From: Streptomyces sp. DH5
GTDB taxonomy: Bacteria > Actinomycetota > Actinomycetes > Streptomycetales > Streptomycetaceae
Length of the DNA: 64,000 nt
Direction: 5' to 3'
Assembly (NCBI RefSeq): GCF_020873915.1
Contig: NZ_JAHWGP010000015.1
Span: forward strand, 1 to 64,000
A program made the translations under genes and the position numbers. Shown here piece by piece: positions 27,337 to 36,441 of this stretch. The notes beneath the pieces are model-generated. The model saw only the letters and a program-made list of their open reading frames with translations, made no database searches and had not been told where the DNA came from. How positions within the stretch are numbered: the stretch's first letter is position 1; every line of letters begins with the position of its first letter.

Positions 27337-27966
27337 ATGGCCGTTCACCAGCCCACGCACCGCACTTCGGGTCTCCACCTGCCGTCGCTCCGCAGGAACC
27401 GGGCCGCTGCCGCACCGGGCTCGGCCGCGTCCGCGGAGACCGGCACGCGTACCGCACGGGCCTACGTCTGGGCCTCGGCGCGGGTGTTGATGGGGTTCGT
27501 CTTCCTGTGGGCGTTCCTCGACAAGACGTTCGGCTTCGGCTACGCGACCGCTTCCGGAAAGGGCTGGGTCGACGGTGGTTCGCCGACCGAGGGTTTCCTG
27601 GGGCACGTCGCGGTCGGTCCGATGGAGTCGACGTTCCACACCTGGGCCGGCGCGGCCTGGGCGGACTGGCTCTTCATGCTGGGTCTGCTGGGGATCGGGC
27701 TGGCGTTGGTGGCGGGGGTGGCGCTGCGCCTGGCGGCGCTGGCGGGGACGGTGATGATGGCGTTGATGTGGGTGGCGGAGTGGCCGCCCGCGCAGCACCT
27801 GTCGGACGGCTCGGCGAGCATGTCGACCAACCCGTTCGTCGACTACCACCTGATCTACGCGGTGGTGCTGATCGCACTGGCCGCGGTCTCGGCCGGTGAC
27901 ACGTTCGGTCTGGGCCGGCTGTGGGCCCGGCTCCCGCTGGTCCGTGACCACGGGTGGCTGCGCTGA
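27337..27966 (+). CDS. DoxX-like membrane protein
   Basis: 209 residues. After a 45-residue cytosolic, Arg-rich leader there are four membrane helices (VLMGFVFLWAFLDKTFGFGY, then WLFMLGLLGIGLALVAGVAL, AALAGTVMMALMWVAEWPPA and HLIYAVVLIALAAVSAGDTF). The helix pattern and the LWAFLDK entry fit the DoxX/TQO family, some of which carry electrons from thiosulfate to quinone. No redox cofactor site is visible. GAAGGGA lies 8 bases before the ATG, and a strong hairpin follows the stop, so it is a single-gene unit under two DevR-box-like sites. Confidence 0.8.
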   Translation: MAVHQPTHRTSGLHLPSLRRNRAAAAPGSAASAETGTRTARAYVWASARVLMGFVFLWAFLDKTFGFGYATASGKGWVDGGSPTEGFLGHVAVGPMESTFHTWAGAAWADWLFMLGLLGIGLALVAGVALRLAALAGTVMMALMWVAEWPPAQHLSDGSASMSTNPFVDYHLIYAVVLIALAAVSAGDTFGLGRLWARLPLVRDHGWLR

Positions 27967-27972
27967 ACACGA

Positions 27973-28009
27973 CCGGTGGGGCAGGCCCGCCGAGGGCCCG
28001 CCCCACCGG
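27973..28009 (+). terminator. Terminator after the DoxX gene
   Basis: CCGGTGGGGC (27973-27982) pairs with 28000-28009, and GGCCC pairs with GGGCC inside, with one mismatch and a 5-base loop. It begins 7 bases after the stop codon. Confidence 0.8.
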
Positions 28010-28073
28010 CCGGCCGGCAGGGGACGCCGGAAGAGACGCCGAGAACGATCGAACGACTCAGGAGGTGGCCGGC

Positions 28074-28967
28074 ATGGCCCGCACGATCACCGTGGGACTC
28101 GACGGCTCGCCCGAGAGCCGGGCAGCCGCCGGCTGGGCGGCCCGCGAAGCGGCGCTGCGTCAGGTGCCGGTACGGCTGCTCCACGTGTGGCAGCCGGTTT
28201 TGGAGCCCATGGCCCTGGCCGCGCCCCTCGGTGCGGACACGCACCGGCACGGGAGCGAGCGCCTCCTCGAGGAAACCGCCAAGGCCCTGAGACCGCGTCA
28301 CCCCGGCGTCGAGGTGACCGGCGACCAACTGGTCGGAGCTCCGGCCGAGATGCTGATCGACGCCACTCGCGACGCGGAACTGCTGGTACTGGGCTCGCGC
28401 GGCCTCGGGGGCCTGGCGGGCTTCCTGATCGGGTCCGTCGGCCAGTCGGTGGTCGCCCGCGCCGAGGTGCCCGTGGTCCTCGTGCGCGAGGGCGGGCGGA
28501 CCGCCGGCGAACACGCCGGCCCTCCCTCCGCCACCCCCGGCCTCCGGCCCGTCGTCCTGGGCCTGGACTCCGGCAACCCCGACGAAACGGTGATCACCTT
28601 CGCGTTCGAGGAGGCCCGGCTCCGCGGGACCACGCTGACCGTCGTCCAGGGCTGGAACCTGCCGCCCTCCTACGCCCACAGCCTGGCCGCCGGCGTCGAC
28701 CCCCGCGAGGACATCGTCCGCGGGCAGGCCGCAGCACTCACCGAAGCGCTGATGCCGTGGCGGGAGAAGTACCCGGACGTCGAGGTGAGCGAGGAGTCCC
28801 GCCTCGGCAGCCCCGCCGACCACCTCGTCCACGCGGCCCGTGACGCCTCCCTGCTGGTCGTCGGCCGCCGGGTGCGCCGCAACCCGTTCGGCGTGCACAT
28901 CGGAGCCGTCGCCCACGCGGTCATGCACCACGCCACCGCCCCCGTCGCCGTCGTCGCGCACCACTGA
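28074..28967 (+). CDS. Tandem universal stress protein
   Basis: 297 residues, two USP domains. Domain 1 opens ITVGLDGSPESRAAAGWAAR and has the ATP motif GSRGLGGLAGFLIGSVGQS. Domain 2 starts near PVVLGLDSGNPDETVITFAF and ends HHATAPVAVVAHH with a degenerate motif. GGAGGTGG lies 6 bases before the ATG. The zinc alcohol dehydrogenase gene follows at 36 bases and is probably cotranscribed. Confidence 0.92.
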   Translation: MARTITVGLDGSPESRAAAGWAAREAALRQVPVRLLHVWQPVLEPMALAAPLGADTHRHGSERLLEETAKALRPRHPGVEVTGDQLVGAPAEMLIDATRDAELLVLGSRGLGGLAGFLIGSVGQSVVARAEVPVVLVREGGRTAGEHAGPPSATPGLRPVVLGLDSGNPDETVITFAFEEARLRGTTLTVVQGWNLPPSYAHSLAAGVDPREDIVRGQAAALTEALMPWREKYPDVEVSEESRLGSPADHLVHAARDASLLVVGRRVRRNPFGVHIGAVAHAVMHHATAPVAVVAHH

Positions 28968-29003
28968 CACGGCCGGCCGGACCCACACGAAGGAGCAGAC
29001 ATC

Positions 29004-30026
29004 ATGAAGGCAGCGGTCGTCCGGGAGTTCGGAGCACCCCTGGTCATCGAGGACCGTCCCGACCCCGAGCCCGGCCCCGGCCAGGTCCGCGTGCGCGTCG
29101 AGGCGTCCGGCCTGTGCCACACCGACATCCACGCCGCACACGGCGACTGGCCCGTCAAGCCCACCCCGCCGTTCGTCCCCGGCCACGAGGGCGTCGGCCT
29201 CGTCGAGAAGCTCGGCGACGGCGTCACCCACCTCGCCGTGGGACAACGCGTCGCCGTGCCCTGGCTCGGCAAGGCGTGCGGACGGTGCGAGCACTGCCTC
29301 TCCGGCTGGGAGACCCTCTGCGAGAGCCAGGTCAACACCGGGTACGGCTGCGACGGCGGGTACGCCGAGAAGATGCTCGCCTGGGCCGACTTCGCCCAGC
29401 CGGTACCCGAGGGCGTGAGCGCCCTCGACGCCGCCCCCCTGACCTGCGCGGGCGTCACCACCTACAAGGCACTGAAGGTCGCGGACGTCCGGCCCGCCCA
29501 GCTCGTCGCGATCTCGGGCGTCGGAGGGCTCGGTCACCTGGCGGTGCAGTACGCGAAGATCGCGGGCGCCACCGTCGCCGCGATCGACGTCACCGACGAC
29601 AAACTCCGACTCGCCCGGGAACTCGGCGCCGACATCGTCATCGACGCCCGTACCCAGGACGTCGCCGCAGAGCTGAAGCGGCACGGCGGCGCGCACGCGG
29701 CCCTCGCCCTCGCGGTGAACCCGCCCGCCTTCGCGGCCGTCAACTCCGGTCTGCGCCGCGGCGGGAAACTCGTCATGGTGGCCCTGCCGGCGCACGGCAC
29801 CCTCCAGGTCCCGATCTTCGACACCGTGCTCAACGGCACCTCGGTGATCGGCTCCATCGTCGGCACCCGTCAGGACCTCGCCGAGGTCTTCCGGCTTCAC
29901 GCCGAGGGCCGCACGAAGGTCGTCCGGGAGACGCGCCCGCTGAGCGCGGTCAACGACTGCATCGAGGAGGTCCTGCACGGTCACGTCAAGGCCCGGATCG
30001 TGTTCGACCTCGACGCGGGAGCCTGA
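29004..30026 (+). CDS. adhP: Zinc-dependent alcohol dehydrogenase, AdhP type
   Basis: 340 residues, medium-chain dehydrogenase. Catalytic zinc ligands are Cys38 and His61 (GLCHTDIHAAHGD, PGHEGVG). The structural zinc site is Cys92, Cys95, Cys98 and Cys106 (KACGRCEHC...LC). The NAD-binding fold shows ISGVGGLGHLAVQYAK. It oxidises or makes ethanol with NAD(H), a second ethanol enzyme beside AdhE. AAGGAG lies about 9 bases before the ATG. Confidence 0.92.
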   Translation: MKAAVVREFGAPLVIEDRPDPEPGPGQVRVRVEASGLCHTDIHAAHGDWPVKPTPPFVPGHEGVGLVEKLGDGVTHLAVGQRVAVPWLGKACGRCEHCLSGWETLCESQVNTGYGCDGGYAEKMLAWADFAQPVPEGVSALDAAPLTCAGVTTYKALKVADVRPAQLVAISGVGGLGHLAVQYAKIAGATVAAIDVTDDKLRLARELGADIVIDARTQDVAAELKRHGGAHAALALAVNPPAFAAVNSGLRRGGKLVMVALPAHGTLQVPIFDTVLNGTSVIGSIVGTRQDLAEVFRLHAEGRTKVVRETRPLSAVNDCIEEVLHGHVKARIVFDLDAGA

Positions 30027-30106
30027 GAACGGTCAGGTGGCCCGGGGGCGCCGGCCCTGGTGGATCCGAACCCGTCCCGCGTGCGGCGGCCCGTCCCGGG
30101 CCGTCC

Positions 30107-30815
30107 TCACGGGGCGAGGGAGAAGTAGTTCTCCTCTTCCTGGGCGAAGTGGAGACGCAGCACGGTGTTCAGGCCGTACAGGCACGAACGCAGGTCGTCG
30201 AGCTGTTCGGCGGAGAGGCCCCCGCTCGCGTGGGCCAGTCGCACATGGGTGGCGACGCGGCGGGAGAGGCGTTCGATCTCGGTGTGGGCGCGGCTCATGG
30301 TGGCGGTCGCCTCGGGGCCGCCGACGGGGACCACCTCGCCCGGACCGACGACGAGGAGATCGCCGGCAGCGACCTCGGCCAGCGGCACCGTGGCCACGTC
30401 GGTGCCGGTGCGGCGCCGTGCGGAACGCGGCGCGTGCTCCAGCAGGGCACGCAGATCGTGGGAGGCCCGGCGCCGGGCCTCCGACTCCAGGGTGCGGCCG
30501 GTGGCGAGCATGAACGCGATCAGGGCACCGGCCAGGTACTCGTGCACGGCCAGGGTGCCGCCGAGCGCGAGGACGGCGATGAGATCCACACCCGCGCGGC
30601 CGTGACGCAGCGCGGCGAGCACCCACACCAGCGCGGGGACGACGGCGGAGAGGGTGCCCAGCGCCCAGAAGAGGCCGGAGAGCGGTACCGCGCCGGGCGA
30701 CGGCACCGGCGGCCAGGGCAGCCGCGGTGACGCCCAGGAGGAAGGGCTCGAGCCGTGGCCGCACCACTGCCGCGGTCATGCGGCGCAGTCGTGGGCTGAA
30801 CGGGCGTCCGGTCAT
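30107..30815 (-). pseudogene. Collapsed P-type ATPase-hemerythrin fusion
   Basis: The frame from 30815 reads MTAAVVRPRLEPFLLGVTAA ALAAGA and then leaves the homology. A second frame from near 30706 continues SGLFWALGTLSAVVPALVWV, GVDLIAVLALGGTLAVHEYL and TVPLAEVAAGDLLVVGPGEV, the membrane start and actuator entry of a heavy-metal P-type ATPase. It then jumps to SRAHTEIERLSRRVATHVRL and LNTVLRLHFAQEEENYFSLA, the end of a hemerythrin-like domain. The phosphorylation DKTGT loop and the rest of the ATPase are missing. So there is one frameshift and one large in-frame internal deletion. A short product from GTG 30706 (199 residues) is possible. Confidence 0.75.
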
Positions 30816-30948
30816 GGCACACCTCGGTCCGTCCGGCGCGGAGGTCATGGGCCGGACCTTCTTCCCTCGCACCTCACCACCGGGCGGGGTGCCTGGGAGC
30901 ACGTCCGGGCCACGTTCCGGTGTCGTCGGACGGCCCTCCGCCGTGTGT

Positions 30949-32535
30949 TCACGGCCGGCCGGGCGGGGACGGGGCCGCGCCGACCAGGGCGAGCCAGCCG
31001 GTCAGCCCGGCGGGGTCGGCCGCCCCGCAGCGGAAGCCGACGTGGCCGTCCGGGCGGACGGCCACCAGACCACGGCCGGGACTGTTCGACAGCCGCAGGA
31101 CGGTCACCCGTGGCCCGGCCGTCGTGTCGGGTGGTGGGGCGGCATCGCGTTGCAGCAACAGGTGCACTCCCGGGCGGGCCAGCAGCGCGTGCAGCCGCTC
31201 GGCACGTCCTCCGACGCTGACGGTGGCGTCGGGCAGTCGGTCCCCTGGGCGGGGAGCCCCGCGCAGGGGCGGTGTCCCCTCCACCGACAGGGGACTGCGC
31301 CGGTAGTTCACGCGCAGCTGGGAGATGACGCGAACGGCCTCGGCGAGCAGCCGTCGCCGGCCGAGGAGGGCGGGGACGGCGGGGGCCGCGCGCGGAGCGG
31401 CCACCGCGCGCAGCCATGCGGGGAACCGGTTCGTCGACGCCTCCGCCCAGAACGCGGTGTGCGTCAGGACCAGCCTTCTGTGGGCCGCCGCCCTGCGCTC
31501 CCCTTCGTAGGAATCGAGCAGCACTTCGGCATCGAACCCGTCCGCGGGCCCACTCCCGGAACCGCGCGCCGCGAAGCCGAGCTTCCAGCCGAGGTTCACC
31601 GCGTCCTGGATACCGGCGTTCATGCCCTGGCCGGTGGCCGGCGAGTAGGTGTGAGCGGCGTCCCCCGCGAGGAAGAGCCGCCCCCGGCGGAACCGCCGGG
31701 CGAGGCCGCACTGCAGCGGAACCCGCGCCGACCACGCGAGACGCTCGACGCGTGCGTTCGCCCCCGCGTCGTCGAGGAGCCGCTGGAGCTCGGCCTGCGG
31801 GACGGCGGGGCCGGGCTGCCCGAAGCGCTCCCCGGCCCCGCCGGCGGACGCGCGCGTGGCCAGTAGCCGCCAGCCGGCCCGCTCCCCGAGCGGGAACAGG
31901 AACAGCAGCCCCTGGCGCCCCGCGAACACCTGGGCGCCGGCACCGGGGGACGTGCCGCCGAGGTCCACGTCGGCGAGCACCACCTCTTCGGCGTACGGCC
32001 TGCCGTGCCACCCGATGGCGGCGCCGGCACGCACCGCACTGGCCGGCCCGTCGCAGCCGACGACGAAGGGGCAGCGCGTCTCCTCGACGCCGTCCCGCGA
32101 GCGCAGCACGGCGCGAGCGCCGTCCCCGTCGTCGCGGGCGGCGAGCAGTTCGGTGCCCCGCTCGACCATCACCCCGCGGTCGGCCAGCGCCCCCGCCAGC
32201 ACCGTTTCGACATCCGTCTGCCGCACGAGGGACAGATGGGGGTACGCCGTGTCGGGCAGCGCGAGGTCCGCGAGCCCGGCGTCGACGACGCGGGAGCCGA
32301 GTCGCAGGCGGACCCTCGGGGCGGTGTCCGCCAGCTCCAGCAGGGCGTCCGTCACACCGAGCGGTCGCAGGACCTCCAGGGTCCGCGGGTGCAGGATCAG
32401 CGCACGGGAGGGCCGGAACGGTTCGGGACGCCGCTCGACGACCCGGACCCGCGCCCCGTGGGCATGGGCCTGAAGGGCCAGACCGAGGCCGGTCGTGCCG
32501 GCCCCGACGACCAGGACGTCCACCGCGGTGGTCAC
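30949..32535 (-). CDS. FAD-dependent aromatic monooxygenase (PHBH/PheA type)
   Basis: 528 residues, class A flavin hydroxylase. The FAD-binding GxGxxG is at 11-16 (VLVVGAGTTGLG), the DG motif in VVGCDGPASAVR, and the GD motif in LFLAGDAAHTYSPATGQGMN. A C-terminal thioredoxin-like part (about 400-528) is typical of the phenol hydroxylase/tetracycline hydroxylase branch. It would hydroxylate an aromatic or polyketide substrate using NAD(P)H and oxygen. The substrate cannot be predicted. The GTG start overlaps the upstream stop by 4 bases. Confidence 0.85.
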   Translation of the reverse strand: MTTAVDVLVVGAGTTGLGLALQAHAHGARVRVVERRPEPFRPSRALILHPRTLEVLRPLGVTDALLELADTAPRVRLRLGSRVVDAGLADLALPDTAYPHLSLVRQTDVETVLAGALADRGVMVERGTELLAARDDGDGARAVLRSRDGVEETRCPFVVGCDGPASAVRAGAAIGWHGRPYAEEVVLADVDLGGTSPGAGAQVFAGRQGLLFLFPLGERAGWRLLATRASAGGAGERFGQPGPAVPQAELQRLLDDAGANARVERLAWSARVPLQCGLARRFRRGRLFLAGDAAHTYSPATGQGMNAGIQDAVNLGWKLGFAARGSGSGPADGFDAEVLLDSYEGERRAAAHRRLVLTHTAFWAEASTNRFPAWLRAVAAPRAAPAVPALLGRRRLLAEAVRVISQLRVNYRRSPLSVEGTPPLRGAPRPGDRLPDATVSVGGRAERLHALLARPGVHLLLQRDAAPPPDTTAGPRVTVLRLSNSPGRGLVAVRPDGHVGFRCGAADPAGLTGWLALVGAAPSPPGRP

Positions 32536-33095
32536 GTCCCGACCGCTGTGCGCCACCACGCGGCGGTCCCCGGCTCCGGGTCCTCGACCAGTGCGGGATC
32601 CGCGATCACGTCGTCGCGGCGCAGTCCCGGCACGACGGCGTACCGGATCGAACCGGGCACGCCGACCAGCGCGAGAACCCGCCACAGGGAGCGGGCATAG
32701 TGTTCGGCGCGCCGCGGGCCGTCCCACTCGTACACCCCGCGGTAGCGGCCCTGTTCGTCGTGGGTCAGCCACAGCTTCGAGGTGAAACCGGGGAAACCGA
32801 CGAACAGGGGAGTGTTCAGCAGGCTTTCGCGGCGGAACAGCGCGTGCGCGGGCCCGCGCACCAGGCGCAGCCGGAAGGTGACCACCAGCGTGCACGGATC
32901 CTTCGCCGAACCGCTGCCGAGGCGGGTCTCCCGGTAGACCCGGGCCCCGGTGCCGTCGGCGAAGCCCAGTCGAGTGCCCACCCGCTCCTTCGGCAGATGG
33001 ACCCGGTGCCGCGACAGCAGGGCGAAGGTGGTGACGAAGCACGCGGCCACGGCCCGCCACGCCTCGCCGGCGGACAGAGGTCCCTGTTCCCCCAT
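32532..33095 (-). CDS. Conserved hypothetical protein coupled to the monooxygenase
   Basis: 187 residues, no membrane helix or signal peptide. The stretch SLLNTPLFVGFPGFTSKLWL and THDEQGRYRGVYEWDGPRRA EHYARSL resembles YdhR-like small monooxygenase or ferredoxin-like folds, but I cannot assign it firmly. GGGAGG lies 5 bases before the ATG at 33095. Because its stop overlaps the monooxygenase start, the two probably work on the same substrate. A degenerate DevR-box-like sequence upstream (33162-33174) is too weak to claim. Confidence 0.7.
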   Translation of the reverse strand: MGEQGPLSAGEAWRAVAACFVTTFALLSRHRVHLPKERVGTRLGFADGTGARVYRETRLGSGSAKDPCTLVVTFRLRLVRGPAHALFRRESLLNTPLFVGFPGFTSKLWLTHDEQGRYRGVYEWDGPRRAEHYARSLWRVLALVGVPGSIRYAVVPGLRRDDVIADPALVEDPEPGTAAWWRTAVGT

Positions 33096-33299
33096 GGTGG
33101 CCTCCCTCGAAGAGTCATGACGGGCGTACCGCTCACGACGCCGGGCTCTGCCACGACGGCCGGGCCGGAGTCCCCGTAACAACCACCATGAGGCACTACG
33201 CCGCGCGGCGAAACCTGGTGGCGTCCCGGGGCGCCGGCGACCGGCCCCGAGGAGCGACCGGACGCGAGGAGCGACCGGCGGGCACCCCGCACGCCCGCC

Positions 33300-34883
33300 T
33301 CAGTCCGCCTCCATGTAGGGGCGGCGGAAGACCGGTGCCTGGCCCGTACCGTACGGACGCACGGCAGTCAGCGCCCGGGCGACCGCGGACTCCAACGGGC
33401 CGCTGGTGTCGACCGCGACGGTCTCCGGCCACGGCTGTTCCCCGGCCGCCACCGCGGTGGCGATGCCGGCGTCGGCATCGGACGCTCCGGGGGCACGTGC
33501 GTTCAGACGGGCCGCCGACACGTCCCCCGGCACGTGGCAGTGCAGGGCCACCAGGTCGGCGCTGGTGCGTTCGGCCACGCGCAGGGCCGCTTCCCGCTGC
33601 CCCCCGTCGGACCAGGTGGCGTCCAGGACGACCGGTTCCCCGGAAGCCAGCAGGACGGACGCGCGGTCGAGCAGCGCGGAGTAGGTCCTGGCCGTCCATT
33701 CCGGTGTGTACAGCCCCTCGCCGTAGCCGGCCGCCGCGGACTGCTCCGCTGGGATACCGGCCAGTTCCTTGCGGAGGCGGTCGCTGCTGAGCAGCGTGAC
33801 CCCCAGCCGGTCGGCCAGCGCTCCGGAGAGGGTGGACTTCCCGCTGCCCGGCAGCCCTCCGACGAGGGTCAGGCCGACGGCGGAGGTACGCAGGTGGCGC
33901 AGCGCGGTTGAGAGGAGCCGCCGGAAGGCTGCCTCCGCGCCCGGCGCGCCCTGGCGTGCCTGGATCAGGGAGACCTTGGCGCGGACGAACGCGCGGTAGG
34001 CGACGTAGTGGTGCCACAGGGAGGAGGGAGCCGGGTCGCCCGAGTACTCGCCGTACCGGGCGAGGAAGTACGCCGCGGCCTGAGGTGCGCCGAGTTGTTC
34101 CAGGTCCATGGCGAGGAAGGCGGCGTCGTCGAGTCCGTCGACGTGGCGCAGGCGGTCGTCGAACTCCAGGCAGTCCAGGACGCGGGGGCCGTCGTCGAGG
34201 CAGAAGACGTCCTCGGCGAGCAGGTCGCCGTGGCCGTCGACCACCCGCCCCTGCTCGATGCGGGAGTCGAACAGAGGCTCGCGGCCGGCGAGATAGCGGC
34301 GCACCAGCCGCTCCACCTCCGCCAACCCGTCCGGCACGACGCCGTCGTCGGCCAGCGCACGGACCTGCCGGAAGCCGGCCTCCCAGCGCGAGGACTGGGC
34401 GTCCCGCGTGCCCTGCTCGTCCACCTCACGGCTCCGGGGCGCGTCCGCGTGCCACGCGGCGAGCCGCCGGGCGACGGCACGCAGGGCGTCGTCCACGGCG
34501 GCCCCTTCGCGCAACAGGTGGGAAAGGCGGCGGTCCGCCGGCATCCGGCGCATCACCACGAGCGGTTCCGGCGTCCGCGCGTCAGGGCTCGTGAGCTCAC
34601 CCAGCCCCAGGTAGACGTCGGGCGCGAAGCGGCGGTTGAGCGCGACTTCGCGTTCGCAGGCCGCGCGGCGGGCCGCCACCGTCGTGTAGTCCAGGAATCC
34701 CAGATCCACCGGCTTCTTCACCTTGTAGGCACGGTCGCCGGCGAAGAACACGATCGCGGTGTGCGTCTCGCACACCTGCGCGCGCGGCGGGGCGCCGTCG
34801 TACCGGTCACCGGTCCGGTGCGGGGACTCGTCGGCCGGAGACACCGAGTGCACTGGCCCCTCGACGGGGCCCGGCTCAGTCAT
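33300..34883 (-). CDS. Aminoglycoside phosphotransferase-like and P-loop kinase fusion
   Basis: 527 residues in two parts. The N-terminal kinase-like part (about 30-320) has THTAIVFFAGDRAYKVKKPV, the catalytic loop VVDGHGDLLAEDVF and CLEFDDRLRHVDGLDDAAFL. The C-terminal AAA_33/gluconate-kinase-like part has the Walker A motif VGGLPGSGKSTLSGA (about residue 340) and a lid region. Such fusions are often found in stress and dormancy loci, and their substrate is unknown. The ATG at 34883 lies inside the remnant USP gene at 34876-34965, whose ribosome site may once have driven both. Confidence 0.85.
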   Translation of the reverse strand: MTEPGPVEGPVHSVSPADESPHRTGDRYDGAPPRAQVCETHTAIVFFAGDRAYKVKKPVDLGFLDYTTVAARRAACEREVALNRRFAPDVYLGLGELTSPDARTPEPLVVMRRMPADRRLSHLLREGAAVDDALRAVARRLAAWHADAPRSREVDEQGTRDAQSSRWEAGFRQVRALADDGVVPDGLAEVERLVRRYLAGREPLFDSRIEQGRVVDGHGDLLAEDVFCLDDGPRVLDCLEFDDRLRHVDGLDDAAFLAMDLEQLGAPQAAAYFLARYGEYSGDPAPSSLWHHYVAYRAFVRAKVSLIQARQGAPGAEAAFRRLLSTALRHLRTSAVGLTLVGGLPGSGKSTLSGALADRLGVTLLSSDRLRKELAGIPAEQSAAAGYGEGLYTPEWTARTYSALLDRASVLLASGEPVVLDATWSDGGQREAALRVAERTSADLVALHCHVPGDVSAARLNARAPGASDADAGIATAVAAGEQPWPETVAVDTSGPLESAVARALTAVRPYGTGQAPVFRRPYMEAD

Positions 34884-34965
34884 GAGGGACGACGGCGGCA
34901 GGGCCGCGTGCGTGACGGACGGCGGCAGAACCCCCGGGTGAGCCGTCGAGGCCGACTGGTTGCAT
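34876..34965 (-). pseudogene. Universal stress protein reduced to its two ends
   Basis: GGAG 8 bases ahead of an ATG at 34965 opens a 29-codon frame: MQPVGLDGSPGGSAAV joined directly to RHARGPAAVVPHD. The first half is the start of a USP (compare VGLDGSPESRAA at 28074), and the second is the end of one (compare CPVAVVPHD at 20073). Everything between is gone without a frameshift. The stop overlaps the start of the phosphotransferase gene by 8 bases. Confidence 0.7.
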
Positions 34966-35279
34966 GGCGTGCTCTCCGTCTCGTACGAAGCGGGGAAGCG
35001 AGGGAAGGACGACGGTGCCCTGGTCCGACCACGCCGGCGGCCTCCCGGCCGTGGGCGTGGTCGCGCGGCGGGATCCCTCGTTCGAGGAGTACCCCAATCC
35101 CTTCCGCAGCGCATGTGGACCGCGTCGACGCCGCCTCCAGACGCGTCAGGAAGGGCGCGGCGGAGCACCGGATTTCGCCCTTTACCGGGACGTTCAGCCC
35201 TGTGACCGGAGGACGCGCCGTCCCATGATGGGAACAGGACGGTGGGGGGACGGACCGGCGACCTGCTGGAGGCCGAGTC
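34966..35279. other. Divergent promoter region
   Basis: This lies between the USP remnant (minus) and the Rv1733c-like gene (plus). It holds a DevR-box-like site at 35187-35200. No other gene or repeat is supported. Confidence 0.4.
35187..35200. promoter_or_regulatory. DevR-box-like site between the USP remnant and the Rv1733c-like gene
   Basis: GGGACGTTCAGCCC fits GGGAC-N4-GCCC with one difference from the island pattern. It is 80 bases from the plus-strand start. Confidence 0.4.
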
Positions 35280-35870
35280 ATGAGCGCACGGAATCCGCCG
35301 CACCCGTCCGGCCGGCTCCCGCCGAGCCAGAGGGCGAACCCCCTGCGACGTACGTCCGACAGGTTCGAGTCCTGGGTCAGCTGCTTCCTGATGCTGGTTC
35401 TCGTGCTCGGCCTGCCGGCGGCCGCGCTCGGCGCGGGGCTGGTGGCGTACGAGTCCTCGGAGCGCACCGTGCAGACCCAGTCGGCCGAGCGGCAACAGGT
35501 CGACGCCCGGGTGACGTCGGTCGACGAGAAGGCCGGCGGGAACGCGAGACAGCAGGCCCGGGTGCGCTGGACCGACGACGACGGCACGGCGCGAACGGGA
35601 ACCGCGCCGGTTACGCGCAACACGCAGGAGGGTGCCACCGTGCGGGTGTGGGTGACCGGCGACGGGGCTGTCACCGGTCCGCCGATGAGCAGGAACCAGG
35701 CCGTGACCACCGGCTGGTTCGCGGGCGGTGCGGCGGCGATCGGCGTGGCGGCGGGGGTCTTCGCGGCGCGGACGGTGGTGCGACACGTGCTGGACCGCAG
35801 GCGGTACGCGCAGTGGGACGCCGAGTGGCGCCTGGTGGAGCCACTGTGGGCCGGCCGGTTCCGCCGGTGA
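35280..35870 (+). CDS. Rv1733c-like membrane protein
   Basis: 196 residues with two membrane helices (about 38-58 and 140-162) enclosing an extracytoplasmic domain of about 80 residues (QVDARVTSVDEKAGG, ARVRWTDDDGTARTGTAPVT, GATVRVWVTGDGAVTGPP). This is the layout of Rv1733c, a DosR-regulated membrane protein of M. tuberculosis. Function is unknown in the family. GGAGG lies 8 bases before the ATG. Confidence 0.85.
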   Translation: MSARNPPHPSGRLPPSQRANPLRRTSDRFESWVSCFLMLVLVLGLPAAALGAGLVAYESSERTVQTQSAERQQVDARVTSVDEKAGGNARQQARVRWTDDDGTARTGTAPVTRNTQEGATVRVWVTGDGAVTGPPMSRNQAVTTGWFAGGAAAIGVAAGVFAARTVVRHVLDRRRYAQWDAEWRLVEPLWAGRFRR

Positions 35871-35909
35871 CGTGAGGACGGACCGGACAGGACCGAGGAG
35901 ACGATGCTC

Positions 35910-36441
35910 ATGTCCGACGCGACGATCACCGACCTGTACGAGGTGACGATGGCCACGACCTACCTCCGGGAGGGCATGACCGGCCCCGCGACGTTCAGCC
36001 TCTTCGTCCGCGACCTGCCCGCCGGGCGCGGGTTCCTGGTCGCGGCGGGACTGGAGTCCGTCCTCGACCATCTCTCCGCCCTGTACGTCGGTCCGGAGGA
36101 CGTCGAGGCCTTCGCTTCCGCGACGCACCGCCCACCGCGCGACCTGCGGCCCCTGCTCGGCCTGGAGTTCGGCGGCGACGTGCGGGCGGTGCCGGAGGGA
36201 CGCATCGCCCTGGCGGGAGAGCCCTTCCTGGAGGTGGCCGCGTCTCTTCCGCAGGCACAGCTGGCCGAGACGTACGTACTCAACATGCTCAACCACCAGA
36301 CCGCCGTCGCCTCGAAGGCCGCACGGTGCGTCCTCGCCGCGGCAGGGCATCGGGTCGCGGACTTCTCCCTGCGGCGCACCCACGGTACGGAGGCCGGGTT
36401 CCAGGCCGCCCGCCTGGGCGCGATGGCCGGCTTCGCCGCAG
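35910..36441 (+). pseudogene. Nicotinate phosphoribosyltransferase, N-terminal third only
   Basis: The frame reads SDATITDLYEVTMATTYLRE, FSLFVRDLPAGRGFLVAAGL and LNMLNHQTAVASKAARCVLA, the start of a nicotinate phosphoribosyltransferase that makes nicotinate mononucleotide for NAD salvage. Homology runs through the HGTEAGFQAARLGAMAGFAA stretch and ends near 36441, after about 175 residues. The frame then reads nonsense to a stop at 36485. GAGGAG precedes ATGs at 35904 and 35910. The 3' two thirds, including most of the active site, are missing. Confidence 0.8.

Noticed and set aside
33162-33174. GGGCCGGAGTCCC as a DevR-box for the monooxygenase operon
   Set aside because: One base too short and without the TTCG core. 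It could be chance in GC-rich DNA.
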